From: JABMRP01 sp964444795
GTDB lineage: Bacteria > Planctomycetota > Planctomycetia > Pirellulales > Thermoguttaceae
DNA length: 45,848 nucleotides
Direction: 5' to 3'
Assembly (NCBI GenBank): GCA_964444795.1
Contig: CAYUIQ010000038.1
Location: 1-45,848 of the forward strand
Part shown: positions 1 through 8,475 of the stretch, piece after piece
Numbering within the stretch: the first letter of the stretch is position 1
How the letters are laid out: each line of letters starts with the position of its first letter
The notes under the pieces: generated by a model
What the model was told of the DNA's origin: nothing
Database searches by the model: none
What the model saw: only the letters and a program-made list of their open reading frames with translations
Translations under genes and position numbers: made by a program

Positions 1-78
1 GTTAAACGAAAGACCCCGGACCACCAAACGAACATGCAACCATCCACAACCGTATTACCCAGTCGAAAGGAAAGCACA

Positions 79-990
79 ATGAACAGGCAACGAACGTGGA
101 ATCCGTGTCGATTTCTGCTCGGTTTGGCATGTACGGCAGCCATCGCCGCCGCGATTACGACCCCGGCCAGTGCCGCCGGGCCCAGCGACGAGGAAGTGGC
201 GAAGATGGCCGAGGCCTCGCCCGAAAAGGCGACCGTCAAGCCGGCCAAGGCAAGGAAGCTGCTCATCTTCAATCGTTGCGAAGGTTTCCGCCACAGTTCG
301 ATCCCTTTCGGCGCGGCAGCCTTGAAGGTAATGGGCGACAAGACGGGTGCCTACGAGTCGGTGCTTAGCGACGATATGGCCATGTTCGAGCCGGAGACGC
401 TGGGGCAGTTCGATGCCGTGGTGTTCAACAATACGGTGAGCCTGAAATTCGAGAAGCCCGAACACCGAAAAGCCCTGATCGACTTCATCGCCGGCGGCGG
501 CGGAATGATCGGCATCCACGGCGGAGCCGACAATTTCAAGAACTGGCCCGAGGGAGCCGCGATGATGGGCGGCGTTTTTGCCGGACATCCCTGGCAAAAA
601 TGCCCGGTGAAGATCGACGATCCCAAGCACCCGTTGGTTCGTGTTTTCGATGGCAAGGGTTTTTGGGTCACGGACGAAATCTACAAGTTTGGCGGCCCCT
701 ACTCGCGCGACAAGCTTCGCGTGCTCTTGAGCATGGACGACGCCAAAGGCGACCCGAACAACAAAGGCCGCGAGGATAATGACGACGCGGTCGCCTGGAT
801 CCAACAAGTCGGCAAGGGCCGCGTGTTCTTCTGCTCGCTGGGGCACCGGCACGAGATCTTCTGGAATCCGACGCTGCTGGCGTTCTATCTCGACGGTGTG
901 CAGTACGCCCTGGGCGATCTGAAAGCCGACGCGACGCCCAGTGCGGAGTTGAACCCGCAGCCGAAAGCCGCGCTGCCGCCGGAGAAGTAG
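79..990 (+). CDS. Secreted ThuA-domain protein
   Basis: This encodes about 303 residues. The first 33 residues have a basic start, a hydrophobic core rich in Ala and Leu, and an ASA-A site, so a Sec signal peptide is likely. The rest matches the ThuA family (glutamine-amidotransferase-like fold): the strand with FNRCEGFRHSS near residue 66, a GGGGMIGIHGG loop, and a closing GKGRVFFCSLGHRHEIFWNP segment. ThuA-like proteins are linked to sugar metabolism, but the substrate is unknown and planctomycetes have many copies. I chose the ATG at 79 because an AAAGGAAAG ribosome site precedes it; an in-frame ATG at 34 would put 15 polar residues before the signal peptide. A palindromic repeat pair follows the stop codon. 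The family call is firm, the function is not. Confidence 0.85.
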   Translation: MNRQRTWNPCRFLLGLACTAAIAAAITTPASAAGPSDEEVAKMAEASPEKATVKPAKARKLLIFNRCEGFRHSSIPFGAAALKVMGDKTGAYESVLSDDMAMFEPETLGQFDAVVFNNTVSLKFEKPEHRKALIDFIAGGGGMIGIHGGADNFKNWPEGAAMMGGVFAGHPWQKCPVKIDDPKHPLVRVFDGKGFWVTDEIYKFGGPYSRDKLRVLLSMDDAKGDPNNKGREDNDDAVAWIQQVGKGRVFFCSLGHRHEIFWNPTLLAFYLDGVQYALGDLKADATPSAELNPQPKAALPPEK

Positions 991-1014
991 ACTGCAAGTT
1001 CGCCAGAAAACGTC

Positions 1015-1103
1015 GTGTGCCACTGCTTGCTTGCAAGCAGTGCCGCGGAGTTGAGCTTACGACCCGACAAGCACGCACTGCTTGCAAGCAAGCAGTGGCA
1101 CAC
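1015..1103. repeat. Inverted pair of a 28-bp palindromic repeat
   Basis: Positions 1015-1042 and 1076-1103 are exact reverse complements of each other (28 of 28 bases) separated by 33 bases. Each unit contains CACTGCTTGCTTGCAAGCAG or its complement. A full-length version of the same unit occurs at 6894-6927. The repeat lies between the convergent ends of the ThuA gene and the UroD-family gene, so it may serve as a bidirectional transcript end. It looks like a REP-type dispersed element. Confidence 0.85.
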
Positions 1104-1136
1104 GTTTCCATCAGTGTCGCCTGTCTCAACGAGCGC

Positions 1137-2165
1137 CTACGCCACGTCTGGATATGCGCCGTATTGCCGCAATGCATCGAGCATGGCCCGATAGTTGTCG
1201 GGTTTCACGCCGCGGTGGATCGTGTTGCTGGAGGAGAGAATCAGCCGGCCATCGGCGCCGCCGTCGCGCAGACATTGCCGCGTTTCCTCGGCAACTTCGT
1301 CGGGCGTGCCGTCGCACAGGGCGCCGGTGCAGTCGACGTTTCCCTTGAGACACAGCCGGTCGCCGTATCGTTCCCTCATGCCGGCTATCGTGTAGCCGGC
1401 GCCGGGATCGATCGGGTCGAGGCAGTCGATCCCGCAGTCGATCCAGAAGTCGAGCACCGCGTCGATGTTGCCGTCGCAATGCTTGATGCAAAGGTAGCCC
1501 AGTTCCCTGTAGCCGGCGAACACCTCGCGAAACTTTGGCCCGAGGACGTCGCAATAGGTCTGGGCTCGCATCAGCAGTCCCTCGGCGTTGGCCACGTCGT
1601 CGGTGGTGGCGACGATCTGCGTGCCGTAGCGCTTCTGGGCGACGGTTGCCAACGCAAGATTGTAGCGGACGACCCGGCCGAGCAGTTCGCCAAACGCCTC
1701 GGGTTCCGTTAGCAGACTCACCAGGGCGTTTTCGTATCCCAGCAGATCGCGCATGTCGGAGAACCCGTCGCGCAGGTTCAGGATCACCGCCCGGCGGTCG
1801 CCGAATCGCTCGCTCGCCTTCTCCACGGTAGCCAGCCGATGCGGCGCCTCGGGGTCGGGGAATTCGTAATCGGCGTGGCGGGTGATGTCTTCGATCGGGC
1901 TGGCCAACAGCGCCGGGATACAGTCGCCGGTCAACTGCCGGCGGATCTGCCATTCGTCGACCAGTGTCCTCTCGTCGATCGATTCCGAGCGGTAATCGGC
2001 CCGAACGTTCACGCCGTCGAGGTCGAGTTCTTCGACGATGTCCAGCGGGTCGTCGCTGCCGGTCATCGCCCGGCCTACCGAGGCATCGATAAACCACTCG
2101 AACGTGGGCACCGCGTCGGGGGTTTCCCCGCGGAGCATTTTCAGGATACGTTCTTTTCCGGTCAC
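1137..2165 (-). CDS. Uroporphyrinogen decarboxylase (UroD)-family protein
   Basis: The product has 342 residues and begins with a GTG codon (MTGKERILKMLRGE), the usual N-terminal helix of UroD/MtaA-type proteins. The TIM-barrel family features are visible: the CIKHCDGNID segment, where His, Cys and Asp may bind a metal, and later GNVDCTGAL and LILSSSNTIHRGV, typical of the C-terminal half. True HemE enzymes keep an N-terminal arginine-rich substrate motif that is absent here, so haem synthesis is unlikely. Related proteins act as corrinoid or methyl-transfer enzymes or have no assigned role. No partner methyltransferase or corrinoid protein is adjacent. The gene is single on the minus strand, and dispersed repeats lie on both sides. 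Confidence 0.82.
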   Translation of the reverse strand: MTGKERILKMLRGETPDAVPTFEWFIDASVGRAMTGSDDPLDIVEELDLDGVNVRADYRSESIDERTLVDEWQIRRQLTGDCIPALLASPIEDITRHADYEFPDPEAPHRLATVEKASERFGDRRAVILNLRDGFSDMRDLLGYENALVSLLTEPEAFGELLGRVVRYNLALATVAQKRYGTQIVATTDDVANAEGLLMRAQTYCDVLGPKFREVFAGYRELGYLCIKHCDGNIDAVLDFWIDCGIDCLDPIDPGAGYTIAGMRERYGDRLCLKGNVDCTGALCDGTPDEVAEETRQCLRDGGADGRLILSSSNTIHRGVKPDNYRAMLDALRQYGAYPDVA

Positions 2166-2241
2166 TTGTGGGTCGCCTTATCGTGTCGGGGAAGGAACTC
2201 CCGTTGTATCCTCCCTCGCTCGATAAGGCAACTACCGCTCG

Positions 2242-2302
2242 GTAGCCACGGTCGCCAGACCGTGGGTCCAACCGCATCCCACCGTCTGGCGACGGCGGCT
2301 AC
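2242..2302. repeat. Imperfect inverted repeat, dispersed-element type
   Basis: Two arms of 24 bases (2242-2265 and 2279-2302) are nearly complementary, around the core GTCGCCAGAC / GTCTGGCGAC, with a 13-base spacer. It lies between the start of the UroD-family gene and the end of the DUF4139 gene. I saw one copy only in this window. Confidence 0.7.
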
Positions 2303-2353
2303 ACCCTGCGCCGCCCGCTGATTGCGGCGGGATCTTGAAGGCCCTCACCCTAA

Positions 2354-2374
2354 CCCTCTCCCAGCGGGAGAGGG
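2354..2374. repeat. Perfect 9-bp hairpin, CCCTCTCCC type
   Basis: CCCTCTCCC, then AGC, then GGGAGAGGG: a perfect 9-bp stem with a 3-base loop, preceded by CCCTCACCCTAA. It sits 21 bases beyond the stop codon of the minus-strand DUF4139 gene and may help end that transcript, although no U-tract follows. A shorter relative is at 20752-20781, so this is a dispersed repeat family. Confidence 0.7.
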
Positions 2375-2394
2375 GACCTGCCGCAAGGCACTCC

Positions 2395-4236
2395 CTAGCG
2401 CTTGAACCGTGCCCGTTGCAACTGCTCGAATTCGATCTGCTGCTCGGAAACGTCCTTCACCAAGGCGCCGAGCTTGAAGTTGCGGTCGAAATCGACCTTG
2501 TAATCGTACTGGACCGTGTGGGCATCCTTGCCGGTCGCACCGGCCGGTACGGTGACGTCCCAACGGAGGATCCCCTTGGTCCGCTCGCGTCGCACGTAAA
2601 GTTCGTCGGTGCTCAGGGCAACTTCCAGCGGGCTCAGGTCGATCCGGACGTCGCCGGTACGATCGGTGTGGGGAAGCCGGTCGAAGAGCCGGATGGCCAC
2701 GGGTTCTTCCTTATAATTCTCGACCAACAGGCGATATTCGAAGCCCAGTTCGCGATTGCCGCCCTGCACCGAGTCGGTCTTGTTGGCCAACTCGCGCCGC
2801 GAGCGAACCTGCGGATCGGCTCCCAGGCCGACGACGAAGGTCTGCCCGCGGGCGACCGTGGGCACTTCGGCCTGTCCGACGAAGCTGCCGTCGAGATAGA
2901 CGTTGACCGGCCCGGCGAGGAGATCCTCGGCACTGGTGTTCTTCAACTCGGCTTCACGATAAACGTAGCTGGTCAGCACGGGCGTGGCCACATGATAGAA
3001 GTTGCTGGCGAAGCTCGTCTGGAGCATCCGGACCATCTGCTGATCGGATCGGCTGGCCAGACTCACGCCGCCGGTGAGGGTATAGCTGAGGCTGGGTCCC
3101 TCGGCTCCCGTGTCGCCCAGTCGCAGCGCGCTGAGCGTGTCCTTGGGGTTGGTGAGTTCCAGATACTGAAACTCGTTGGCCGCGGCGTTGGCGTCCCAAT
3201 TCAGACCCAGGTTACCGGTCACGTCCCGGGAGTTGTTGAAGAGCATGATGGCCGTCTTCTGCTTGCCGCGAATGGCCTGAAGCTGCTGGGCCAGATCGGC
3301 CTGATTTGCCTTCTCGCCGTCGCCGTCGGGTGTCAACGATACGGGAAACGGCGCCAGACCCGGCCCGGTCGCGCTGAGGGCCGGAGAGGCCGTCGAGAGG
3401 GTCAGCGTCACGGCGTTCCAGTCCTCGCCGGTCATCTGCTGGATCAGGGCGTTGCACTCGACGCTAATCTCTTCCTGGTCGGACGCGGCGCGGAACGTGT
3501 AGGTGGGCGACCAGCCGCAACTCTCGACCAAGTACTTCAGGCGGATCGTTCCCTCGTCGGCATTGCGTTTCTCGACGAACACAACCGCCTCGCGCACGGT
3601 CTGCGAAGCGCCGCCGGTCAACTCGGCCCGCTTGCGCGTGGCCAGCGAAAGTTGCTCGGTGGTCTTCTCGACCGATTGCTCCAGTTCGAGTTGTTCGGTG
3701 GCGATCTTCTGACGCTCCTCGAACGAGAAAGTGGTGATCGCCTTCAGCGCCTCGGCGTCGAGTACGCCCTGGGACAGTTCGATCTTGGCCGTCGGGGCGA
3801 CGAACCCTTCCAGACTGTCGAGATACGCCGACCGTTTGGTCAGCAGTTCCTGCATCTTGGCCGTTGACTTGAGTTCGTGATTGATCTTCTTGATCTCTTC
3901 GTCCAGCGCGCGAACTTCGTCGCGGGGTTCCTCGCCCACGGCGCGCGTGCGAAACCGCACCGCTCGAACTTCGATCCCTTCGCTCCCCTCGGCAAACAGA
4001 CTGCCGGTCACGACCTGCTCCGGAAGATCGCCGACGACAATCTCCACACTGCCCTGCGGCGCCTTCACGGGAATCGCGCGGGTGACCATCGCCTGGCCCC
4101 GATAGAGCGTTACCTCGGTCACCTTGCCTGGCGAGGCCTGCGGTTCCGCGGCGACCACCCCCGGCAGCAACAGCACGGCCAGAAGCAACCCAGCGATGGC
4201 CGGCAACCAAACCTTTATCCTGCGAACGATCGACAT
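2395..4236 (-). CDS. Secreted DUF4139/DUF4140 (MuiA-like) protein
   Basis: The product has 613 residues. Residues 1-30 form a signal peptide (basic start, then a long Leu/Ala/Val core ending VVAAEP). The DUF4140 domain follows, starting VTEVTLYRGQAMVTR. Residues about 95-200 are rich in Glu, Lys and Leu and look like a coiled coil. The C-terminal two thirds match DUF4139 (GWSPTYTFRA, then many beta strands ending VDFDRNFKLG). This architecture is that of the mucoidy-inhibitor MuiA family; its biochemical role is not established, but an envelope location is likely. The frame stays open further upstream, but ATG 4236 is preceded by GAGGAGAAG and directly opens the signal peptide, so I place the start there. 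The gene stands alone. Confidence 0.87.
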   Translation of the reverse strand: MSIVRRIKVWLPAIAGLLLAVLLLPGVVAAEPQASPGKVTEVTLYRGQAMVTRAIPVKAPQGSVEIVVGDLPEQVVTGSLFAEGSEGIEVRAVRFRTRAVGEEPRDEVRALDEEIKKINHELKSTAKMQELLTKRSAYLDSLEGFVAPTAKIELSQGVLDAEALKAITTFSFEERQKIATEQLELEQSVEKTTEQLSLATRKRAELTGGASQTVREAVVFVEKRNADEGTIRLKYLVESCGWSPTYTFRAASDQEEISVECNALIQQMTGEDWNAVTLTLSTASPALSATGPGLAPFPVSLTPDGDGEKANQADLAQQLQAIRGKQKTAIMLFNNSRDVTGNLGLNWDANAAANEFQYLELTNPKDTLSALRLGDTGAEGPSLSYTLTGGVSLASRSDQQMVRMLQTSFASNFYHVATPVLTSYVYREAELKNTSAEDLLAGPVNVYLDGSFVGQAEVPTVARGQTFVVGLGADPQVRSRRELANKTDSVQGGNRELGFEYRLLVENYKEEPVAIRLFDRLPHTDRTGDVRIDLSPLEVALSTDELYVRRERTKGILRWDVTVPAGATGKDAHTVQYDYKVDFDRNFKLGALVKDVSEQQIEFEQLQRARFKR

Positions 4237-4430
4237 GACTTCTTCTCCTCTGTGGGGGAACCGGTGATGGACAACCTCGTCTACAGTATAGTGCATAAGC
4301 TGCGCAGACCGTTCCCCAGAGTCTGTAACGAGTTTGTAACAGGGGGTGCGCACGCACGGGAGATATTTGCCGTCTCGGGTGCCATGGGCGGCTTGTCCGC
4401 CCTTGTTTTCCCGGGATTCGGCAAGGGTAG

Positions 4431-4527
4431 GTGCCTGGGGTCGAGTTGCGAGGAACGAGCGACGAGCCCCCAGTTGCAGGCGATCTGGGGGCTCCCTGCT
4501 CGTTCCTCGCAGTCCGACCCCAGGCAC
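4431..4527. repeat. 97-bp long inverted repeat (copy 1)
   Basis: Two arms of about 43 bases face each other across an 11-base spacer. The outer ends are GTGCCTGGGGTCG and CGACCCCAGGCAC, and the inner ends are GAGCCCCCAG and CTGGGGGCTC. The arms match with few mismatches and would form a long hairpin. It lies in a 328-base gene-free stretch between the starts-side of the DUF4139 gene and the end of the GNAT gene; I see no gene in that stretch. A diverged copy is at 5588-5686, on the other side of the GNAT gene. Confidence 0.85.
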
Positions 4528-4564
4528 CCGCGTTTCCACGTATCCACTAGCTCCCAACGGTTCC

Positions 4565-5497
4565 CTACCCGCTCTCGGGAAAGAAGGTGGGCATGTTGAC
4601 GCCCCGAAACGGCTGAAACGCGCCGCGCACCTGGCAGAGGTGAATCTCGCAGTTCCGCGCCCCCCAGGCATACATCTGCTCGACCAGTGGCCGGTGCTCG
4701 GCCGGCACGATCAGCAGCGCCGCCCCCCCGCGGTAGCGCTGCAACGCGCGGGCCACCAGGGCGGCGGCTTGCCCCGGGGTGCGCATGGCCCCGGGGCCAA
4801 TGATGTTCGAGGCGGCACACTGCGAGGAGATCATAAACCCCTCGATCCCCCCGCCGGCGCCTTCGTAGACCAGCGACTCCCAGATTCCGTCGCGGTTTTC
4901 GGTGCAATAGCGGTAGTCGTCGCCGCGGGTGATGCCCGTGACTTCCTTCTCCACGGCAGCCATCGCTTCGGCGTCCTCAATCACCGCCGCTCGGACCCGG
5001 CCGGCGTCGTCGGTGGCGTGCGGAAAGCCGGATTCGGCGACTTCCACGATCATGTCCTGGTAGACGTACCGGGGGATGAAGCCGTAGCGGTTGTAGAGCG
5101 AAAAGGAGTCGAGGTTCATCGCGCTGGAGACCAGCCGCAGGGAGGCGTATCCGCCCGATTGGGTATAGTCGATGATGTGCTTCAACAGGGCGCTGGCCAC
5201 GCCGTGGCCGAAGTAGTTGGGATGCACGTTCATGATCCCCAACGACACGTGTTCGGGTCGCGGGTGGTAGAAGCAGGAACCCATCAGACGGCCCGTCTCG
5301 GTGTTTTCGGCCACGATGCCGCAACCGGGGTCCATTGCCTCGTAGACGTCGTAGTAGATTCCCGTCGATTCGGGTCCGCGGGTGAAGATCGTCGGTCCGC
5401 CGCGCTTCTCGTACCAGGCGTTGGTCGAAACACAGATCAGCTCGGCCACTTCCGATCGATCCCGCGCCTCCATCGGTCGCACTCGCATATCCGCCAT
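4565..5497 (-). CDS. GNAT-family N-acetyltransferase
   Basis: This is a 310-residue protein that starts MADMRVRPMEARDRSEVAEL, a typical first strand and helix of the GNAT fold. The acetyl-CoA binding motif A is visible near residues 92-112 (NVHPNYFGHGVASALL), followed by MNLDSFSLYNRYGFIPRYVY, the motif-B helix. The first 160 residues hold one GNAT domain. The remaining 150, which are about the size of a second, degenerate domain, end without an obvious CoA loop. The acceptor is unknown. ATG 5497 is preceded by AAAGGAGCCCC. The gene is alone, and both its flanks carry copies of the same long inverted repeat (4431-4527 and 5588-5686). Confidence 0.82.
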   Translation of the reverse strand: MADMRVRPMEARDRSEVAELICVSTNAWYEKRGGPTIFTRGPESTGIYYDVYEAMDPGCGIVAENTETGRLMGSCFYHPRPEHVSLGIMNVHPNYFGHGVASALLKHIIDYTQSGGYASLRLVSSAMNLDSFSLYNRYGFIPRYVYQDMIVEVAESGFPHATDDAGRVRAAVIEDAEAMAAVEKEVTGITRGDDYRYCTENRDGIWESLVYEGAGGGIEGFMISSQCAASNIIGPGAMRTPGQAAALVARALQRYRGGAALLIVPAEHRPLVEQMYAWGARNCEIHLCQVRGAFQPFRGVNMPTFFPESG

Positions 5498-5587
5498 GAG
5501 GGGCTCCTTTCGCGTGTTGTCGGTTGCCCCCCATGATACCCGTTGTGTCGGGGTGGTCCAGTGTTATAGCGAGGCAATTGACGGATC

Positions 5588-5686
5588 GGGTGCCTGGGGT
5601 CGACGGGCACCGAAGCGCAGCTTTGGTCGGCGAGCCCCCAGTTCGTTGCGTTCTGGAGGCTCGCTGCGCTCGACCACCAGGCACCC
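5588..5686. repeat. 99-bp long inverted repeat (copy 2)
   Basis: The outer ends GGGTGCCTGGGGTCG and CCACCAGGCACCC and the inner ends AGCCCCCAG / CTGGAGGCTCG match the element at 4431-4527, but the arms are more diverged. The spacer begins TTCGTTGCG. It lies between the divergent starts of the GNAT gene and tdh. Confidence 0.8.
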
Positions 5687-5690
5687 ACGC

Positions 5691-5709
5691 CCCCCGGCAA
5701 AGCCGGGGG
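5691..5709. repeat. CCCCCGGC-AAA-GCCGGGGG hairpin
   Basis: A perfect 8-bp GC stem with an AAA loop directly follows the long inverted repeat upstream of tdh. The sequence has the look of a dispersed planctomycete palindrome. No other exact copy was seen in the window. Confidence 0.7.
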
Positions 5710-5812
5710 CTGAAGGGAGTAAACTCGCGTCCGGGGGCTTGCCAGCAAGGCTCGCTTCGGGTATCTCAATAAGAGAACTCGTCTCCAACTGAACCAATCG
5801 CGGGAGTTGCCG

Positions 5813-6853
5813 ATGCCGACGATGAAGGCGCTAGTCAAACGGGAAGCGAAAGTCGGGCTGTGGCTGGAAGACGTGCCGCTGCCGGAAATCGGCATCAACG
5901 ACGTGCTCATTCGCATCCTCCGCACCGGGATCTGCGGGACCGACGTCCACATCTACAACTGGGACGCCTGGGCCCAAAAAACCGTACCCGTGCCGCTGGT
6001 CGTGGGACACGAGTTCGTCGGTGAGATTACCGAAGTGGGCAGCAACGTCAACGATTTCCACCCCGGCGACATCGTCAGCGGTGAAGGGCACGTGGTCTGC
6101 GGGCGGTGTCGGAACTGTCTGGCCGGGCGCCGGCACCTGTGTATGGACACCTCGGGCGTCGGCGTGAATCGGCCCGGCGCTTACGCCGAGTACCTCGCCC
6201 TGCCGATGACCAACGTCTGGCACCACGATCCGGGCATCCCCCGCGACGTGCAGTCGATCTTCGACCCGCTGGGCAACGCCGTCCACACGGCCCTGCAATT
6301 TCCCGTGCTGGGCGAAGACGTGTTGATCACCGGTGCCGGCCCGATCGGCATCATGGCCGCCGCCGTCGTCCGGCACGCGGGGGCCCGTTACGTGGTCATC
6401 ACCGATGTGAACCCGTATCGGCTCGCATTGGCCCAGAAGATGAGCCCCACGCTGGCATTGGACGTCAGCCGCAACAGCATCGCCGATGCTCAGAAGCAAC
6501 TGGGGATGAAGGAAGGGTTCGACGTGGGACTTGAAATGTCGGGCAATCCGGCCGCGTTCCGCGACTTATTGGCCAACATGTGTCACGGCGGAAAGGTCGC
6601 CATGCTCGGCATCGCCTCCGAAGAAATCGCCATCGACTGGAGCACCGTCATCTTCAACATGCTCACGCTCCGCGGTATCTACGGCCGGGAGATGTATGAA
6701 ACCTGGTACCAGATGAGCGTGATGATCCAGAGCGGCCTGGACATCGACCCGGTCATCACCCATCGCTACCATTACACCGATTTCGAGAAGGGCTTCGAGG
6801 CCATGCGCTCGGGTAACTCGGGGAAAGTTGTTCTCACCTGGAGCGAAGGGTAG
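5813..6853 (+). CDS. tdh: L-threonine 3-dehydrogenase
   Basis: This enzyme oxidises L-threonine to 2-amino-3-ketobutyrate with NAD+. The roughly 346-residue protein aligns along its whole length with the E. coli enzyme as I remember it. Catalytic zinc ligands lie in ICGTDVHIYNWD and VVGHEFVGE. The four structural-zinc cysteines lie in VCGRCRNCLAGRRHLC, the NAD loop in GAGPIGIMAAAV, and the family signature in GIYGREMYETWY. GGGAG at 5802-5806 sits six bases before ATG 5813, so I chose that codon; a second in-frame ATG at 5822 matches the usual MKAL start. It is followed by kbl, which uses its unstable product. Confidence 0.96.
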   Translation: MPTMKALVKREAKVGLWLEDVPLPEIGINDVLIRILRTGICGTDVHIYNWDAWAQKTVPVPLVVGHEFVGEITEVGSNVNDFHPGDIVSGEGHVVCGRCRNCLAGRRHLCMDTSGVGVNRPGAYAEYLALPMTNVWHHDPGIPRDVQSIFDPLGNAVHTALQFPVLGEDVLITGAGPIGIMAAAVVRHAGARYVVITDVNPYRLALAQKMSPTLALDVSRNSIADAQKQLGMKEGFDVGLEMSGNPAAFRDLLANMCHGGKVAMLGIASEEIAIDWSTVIFNMLTLRGIYGREMYETWYQMSVMIQSGLDIDPVITHRYHYTDFEKGFEAMRSGNSGKVVLTWSEG

Positions 6854-6893
6854 TTTAGCAGCCCGCCAGAAAAAGTGAGAATCCACCTTCAAT

Positions 6894-6927
6894 GTGTGCC
6901 ACTGCTTGCTTGCAAGCAGTGGCACAC
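6894..6927. repeat. Perfect 34-bp palindrome between tdh and kbl
   Basis: The arms GTGTGCCACTGCTTGC and GCAAGCAGTGGCACAC (16 bases each) surround a TT centre. It is the complete form of the units at 1015-1042 and 1076-1103. A shared GCCAGAAAA lies shortly upstream of both loci (near 1002 and 6864). Within the tdh-kbl operon it could protect the tdh message or dampen readthrough into kbl. Confidence 0.88.
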
Positions 6928-6980
6928 GGCCTTTTCAACGAGCTAAACCGATAGAACTCAGCAACCAAAGGAAACCGCCC

Positions 6981-8165
6981 ATGTTCGGTGCGATGAAACA
7001 ACACCTGGCCGGTCAGCTCGGGGAGATCCGCGAGGCCGGACTGTTCAAGGGCGAGCGGGTTATTACCAGCCCGCAACGAGCCCGGGTCGGAGTGCTTCAG
7101 CACGAGCCCGTGCTGAATATGTGTGCCAACAACTACCTCGGTCTGGCCAACCATCCGGAAATCGTCGCCGCGGCGCAAGATGCCCTGGCAAACTGGGGAT
7201 ACGGCCTGGCCTCGGTCCGCTTTATCTGCGGCACGCAACAGATCCACAAGCAACTGGAAGCCGCCCTCAGCGAGTTTCTGGAAACCGACGACACGATCCT
7301 TTACTCGTCCTGTTTCGATGCCAACGGCGGGCTGTTCGAGACGCTGCTTTCGGCCGAAGATGCCGTCCTCTCCGACGAACTCAACCACGCCAGCATCATC
7401 GACGGCGTGCGGTTGTGCAAGGCGCGGCGATTCCGCTACAAGAATAACGACATGGCCGACCTTGAGGCCAAGCTCAAGGAAGCCTCCGACGCCCGATTCC
7501 GCATGATCGCCACCGACGGCGTCTTCTCGATGGACGGCTATATCGCCAATCTGGCCGGCATCTGCGATCTGGCCGACAAGTACGACGCGCTGGTGATGGT
7601 CGACGACTCGCACGCCGTCGGGTTCATGGGCACGCGCGGTCGTGGAACGCCCGAGTTTCACGGCGTGATGGACCGTGTCGACATCATCACCGGCACGTTG
7701 GGCAAGGCGCTGGGAGGGGCCAGCGGCGGGTACACCAGCGGGCGCCGCGAGATCATCGACGTGCTCCGCCAGCGCAGCCGGCCCTATCTCTTCTCCAACA
7801 CGGTTGCCCCGTCGATCGTCGGCGCGTCGCTCAAGACACTGGAACTGTTGAGCGAGTCGACCGATCTACGCGACCGGCTGGAATCGAACACGCGGATGTT
7901 TCGCCAGGGGATGACCGAGCGGGGATTCGATATTCTGCCCGGTGAACATCCCATCTGCCCGATCATGCTGGGCGACGCCGCGCTGGCGGGGCAAATGGCC
8001 GACGCCATGCTCGAGCGGGGCGTCTACGTCGTCGGGTTTTCCTATCCGGTGGTGCCCAAAGGCAAAGCGCGTATCCGCGTACAAGTCTCCGCTGGCCACA
8101 CTCCCGACGACCTGCAACTGGCCATGGAAGCGTTCTCGGCGGTGAAGGAAGAGTTGGGGATCTGA
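6981..8165 (+). CDS. kbl: Glycine C-acetyltransferase (2-amino-3-ketobutyrate CoA ligase)
   Basis: This PLP enzyme cleaves 2-amino-3-ketobutyrate with CoA to glycine and acetyl-CoA, the second step of threonine breakdown after tdh. The product has 394 residues, close to the usual 398. Visible features are NMCANNYLGLANHP near residue 50, the substrate/PLP region SVRFICGTQQIHKQLE, the VDDSHAVGFMG aspartate-histidine motif, and the PLP lysine at about residue 242 in GTLGKALGGASGGY. The start ATG 6981 follows AAAGGAAAC. It lies 127 bases after tdh, and the gap contains the 34-bp palindrome. Other alpha-oxoamine synthases (such as BioF) are related, but the tdh neighbour makes Kbl the best call. 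Confidence 0.95.
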   Translation: MFGAMKQHLAGQLGEIREAGLFKGERVITSPQRARVGVLQHEPVLNMCANNYLGLANHPEIVAAAQDALANWGYGLASVRFICGTQQIHKQLEAALSEFLETDDTILYSSCFDANGGLFETLLSAEDAVLSDELNHASIIDGVRLCKARRFRYKNNDMADLEAKLKEASDARFRMIATDGVFSMDGYIANLAGICDLADKYDALVMVDDSHAVGFMGTRGRGTPEFHGVMDRVDIITGTLGKALGGASGGYTSGRREIIDVLRQRSRPYLFSNTVAPSIVGASLKTLELLSESTDLRDRLESNTRMFRQGMTERGFDILPGEHPICPIMLGDAALAGQMADAMLERGVYVVGFSYPVVPKGKARIRVQVSAGHTPDDLQLAMEAFSAVKEELGI

Positions 8166-8332
8166 AGCCGTAGCCGGAAGCTTATCTCCAAACCGTGACT
8201 GCACGGCGATTCAGACCACGGATTTCCGTGATTGGAGTGAGTCACCGGGAAATCTAGCCCAAATTGTGCCCTCTGGCACCAAGGTCTATAACCATACTGA
8301 ACATTCTTGGTTTTGGACGGAGGTGTCACAAG

Positions 8333-8455
8333 ATGTTACGCACGAGCACGATCGTCACCGTAACCATGGGCGCCGAAAGCTACCGCCACGGCAAGGTCTA
8401 CGAATTCCGCAATGGCGAAGTGATCGAGAGCGGCCCCGAGTACGCGGCCGGTTAG
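8333..8455 (+). CDS. 40-residue conserved-looking small protein
   Basis: A short frame starts at ATG 8333 with GGAGG nine bases upstream (8319-8323) and ends at TAG 8455, just before the convergent Gfo/Idh gene. The peptide begins MLRTSTIVTVTMGAESY and continues with a charged stretch, GKVYEFRNGEVIESG. It is polar with no membrane segment. The repeated short strands separated by glycines suggest a small beta structure. I do not recognise a family. The strong ribosome site and clean composition favour a real gene, but its short length leaves doubt. Confidence 0.5.
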   Translation: MLRTSTIVTVTMGAESYRHGKVYEFRNGEVIESGPEYAAG

Positions 8456-8475
8456 TGAAAAAGGGGGACTCCCCA

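Noticed and set aside
2335..3867. 510-residue plus-strand frame opposite the DUF4139 gene
   Set aside because: It is a mirror frame with no motif or ribosome site, and the minus strand carries a recognisable secreted protein.
1015..6927. Repeated palindromes as a possible CRISPR array
   Set aside because: Copies are few, kilobases apart, and self-complementary; there are no regular spacers or cas genes.
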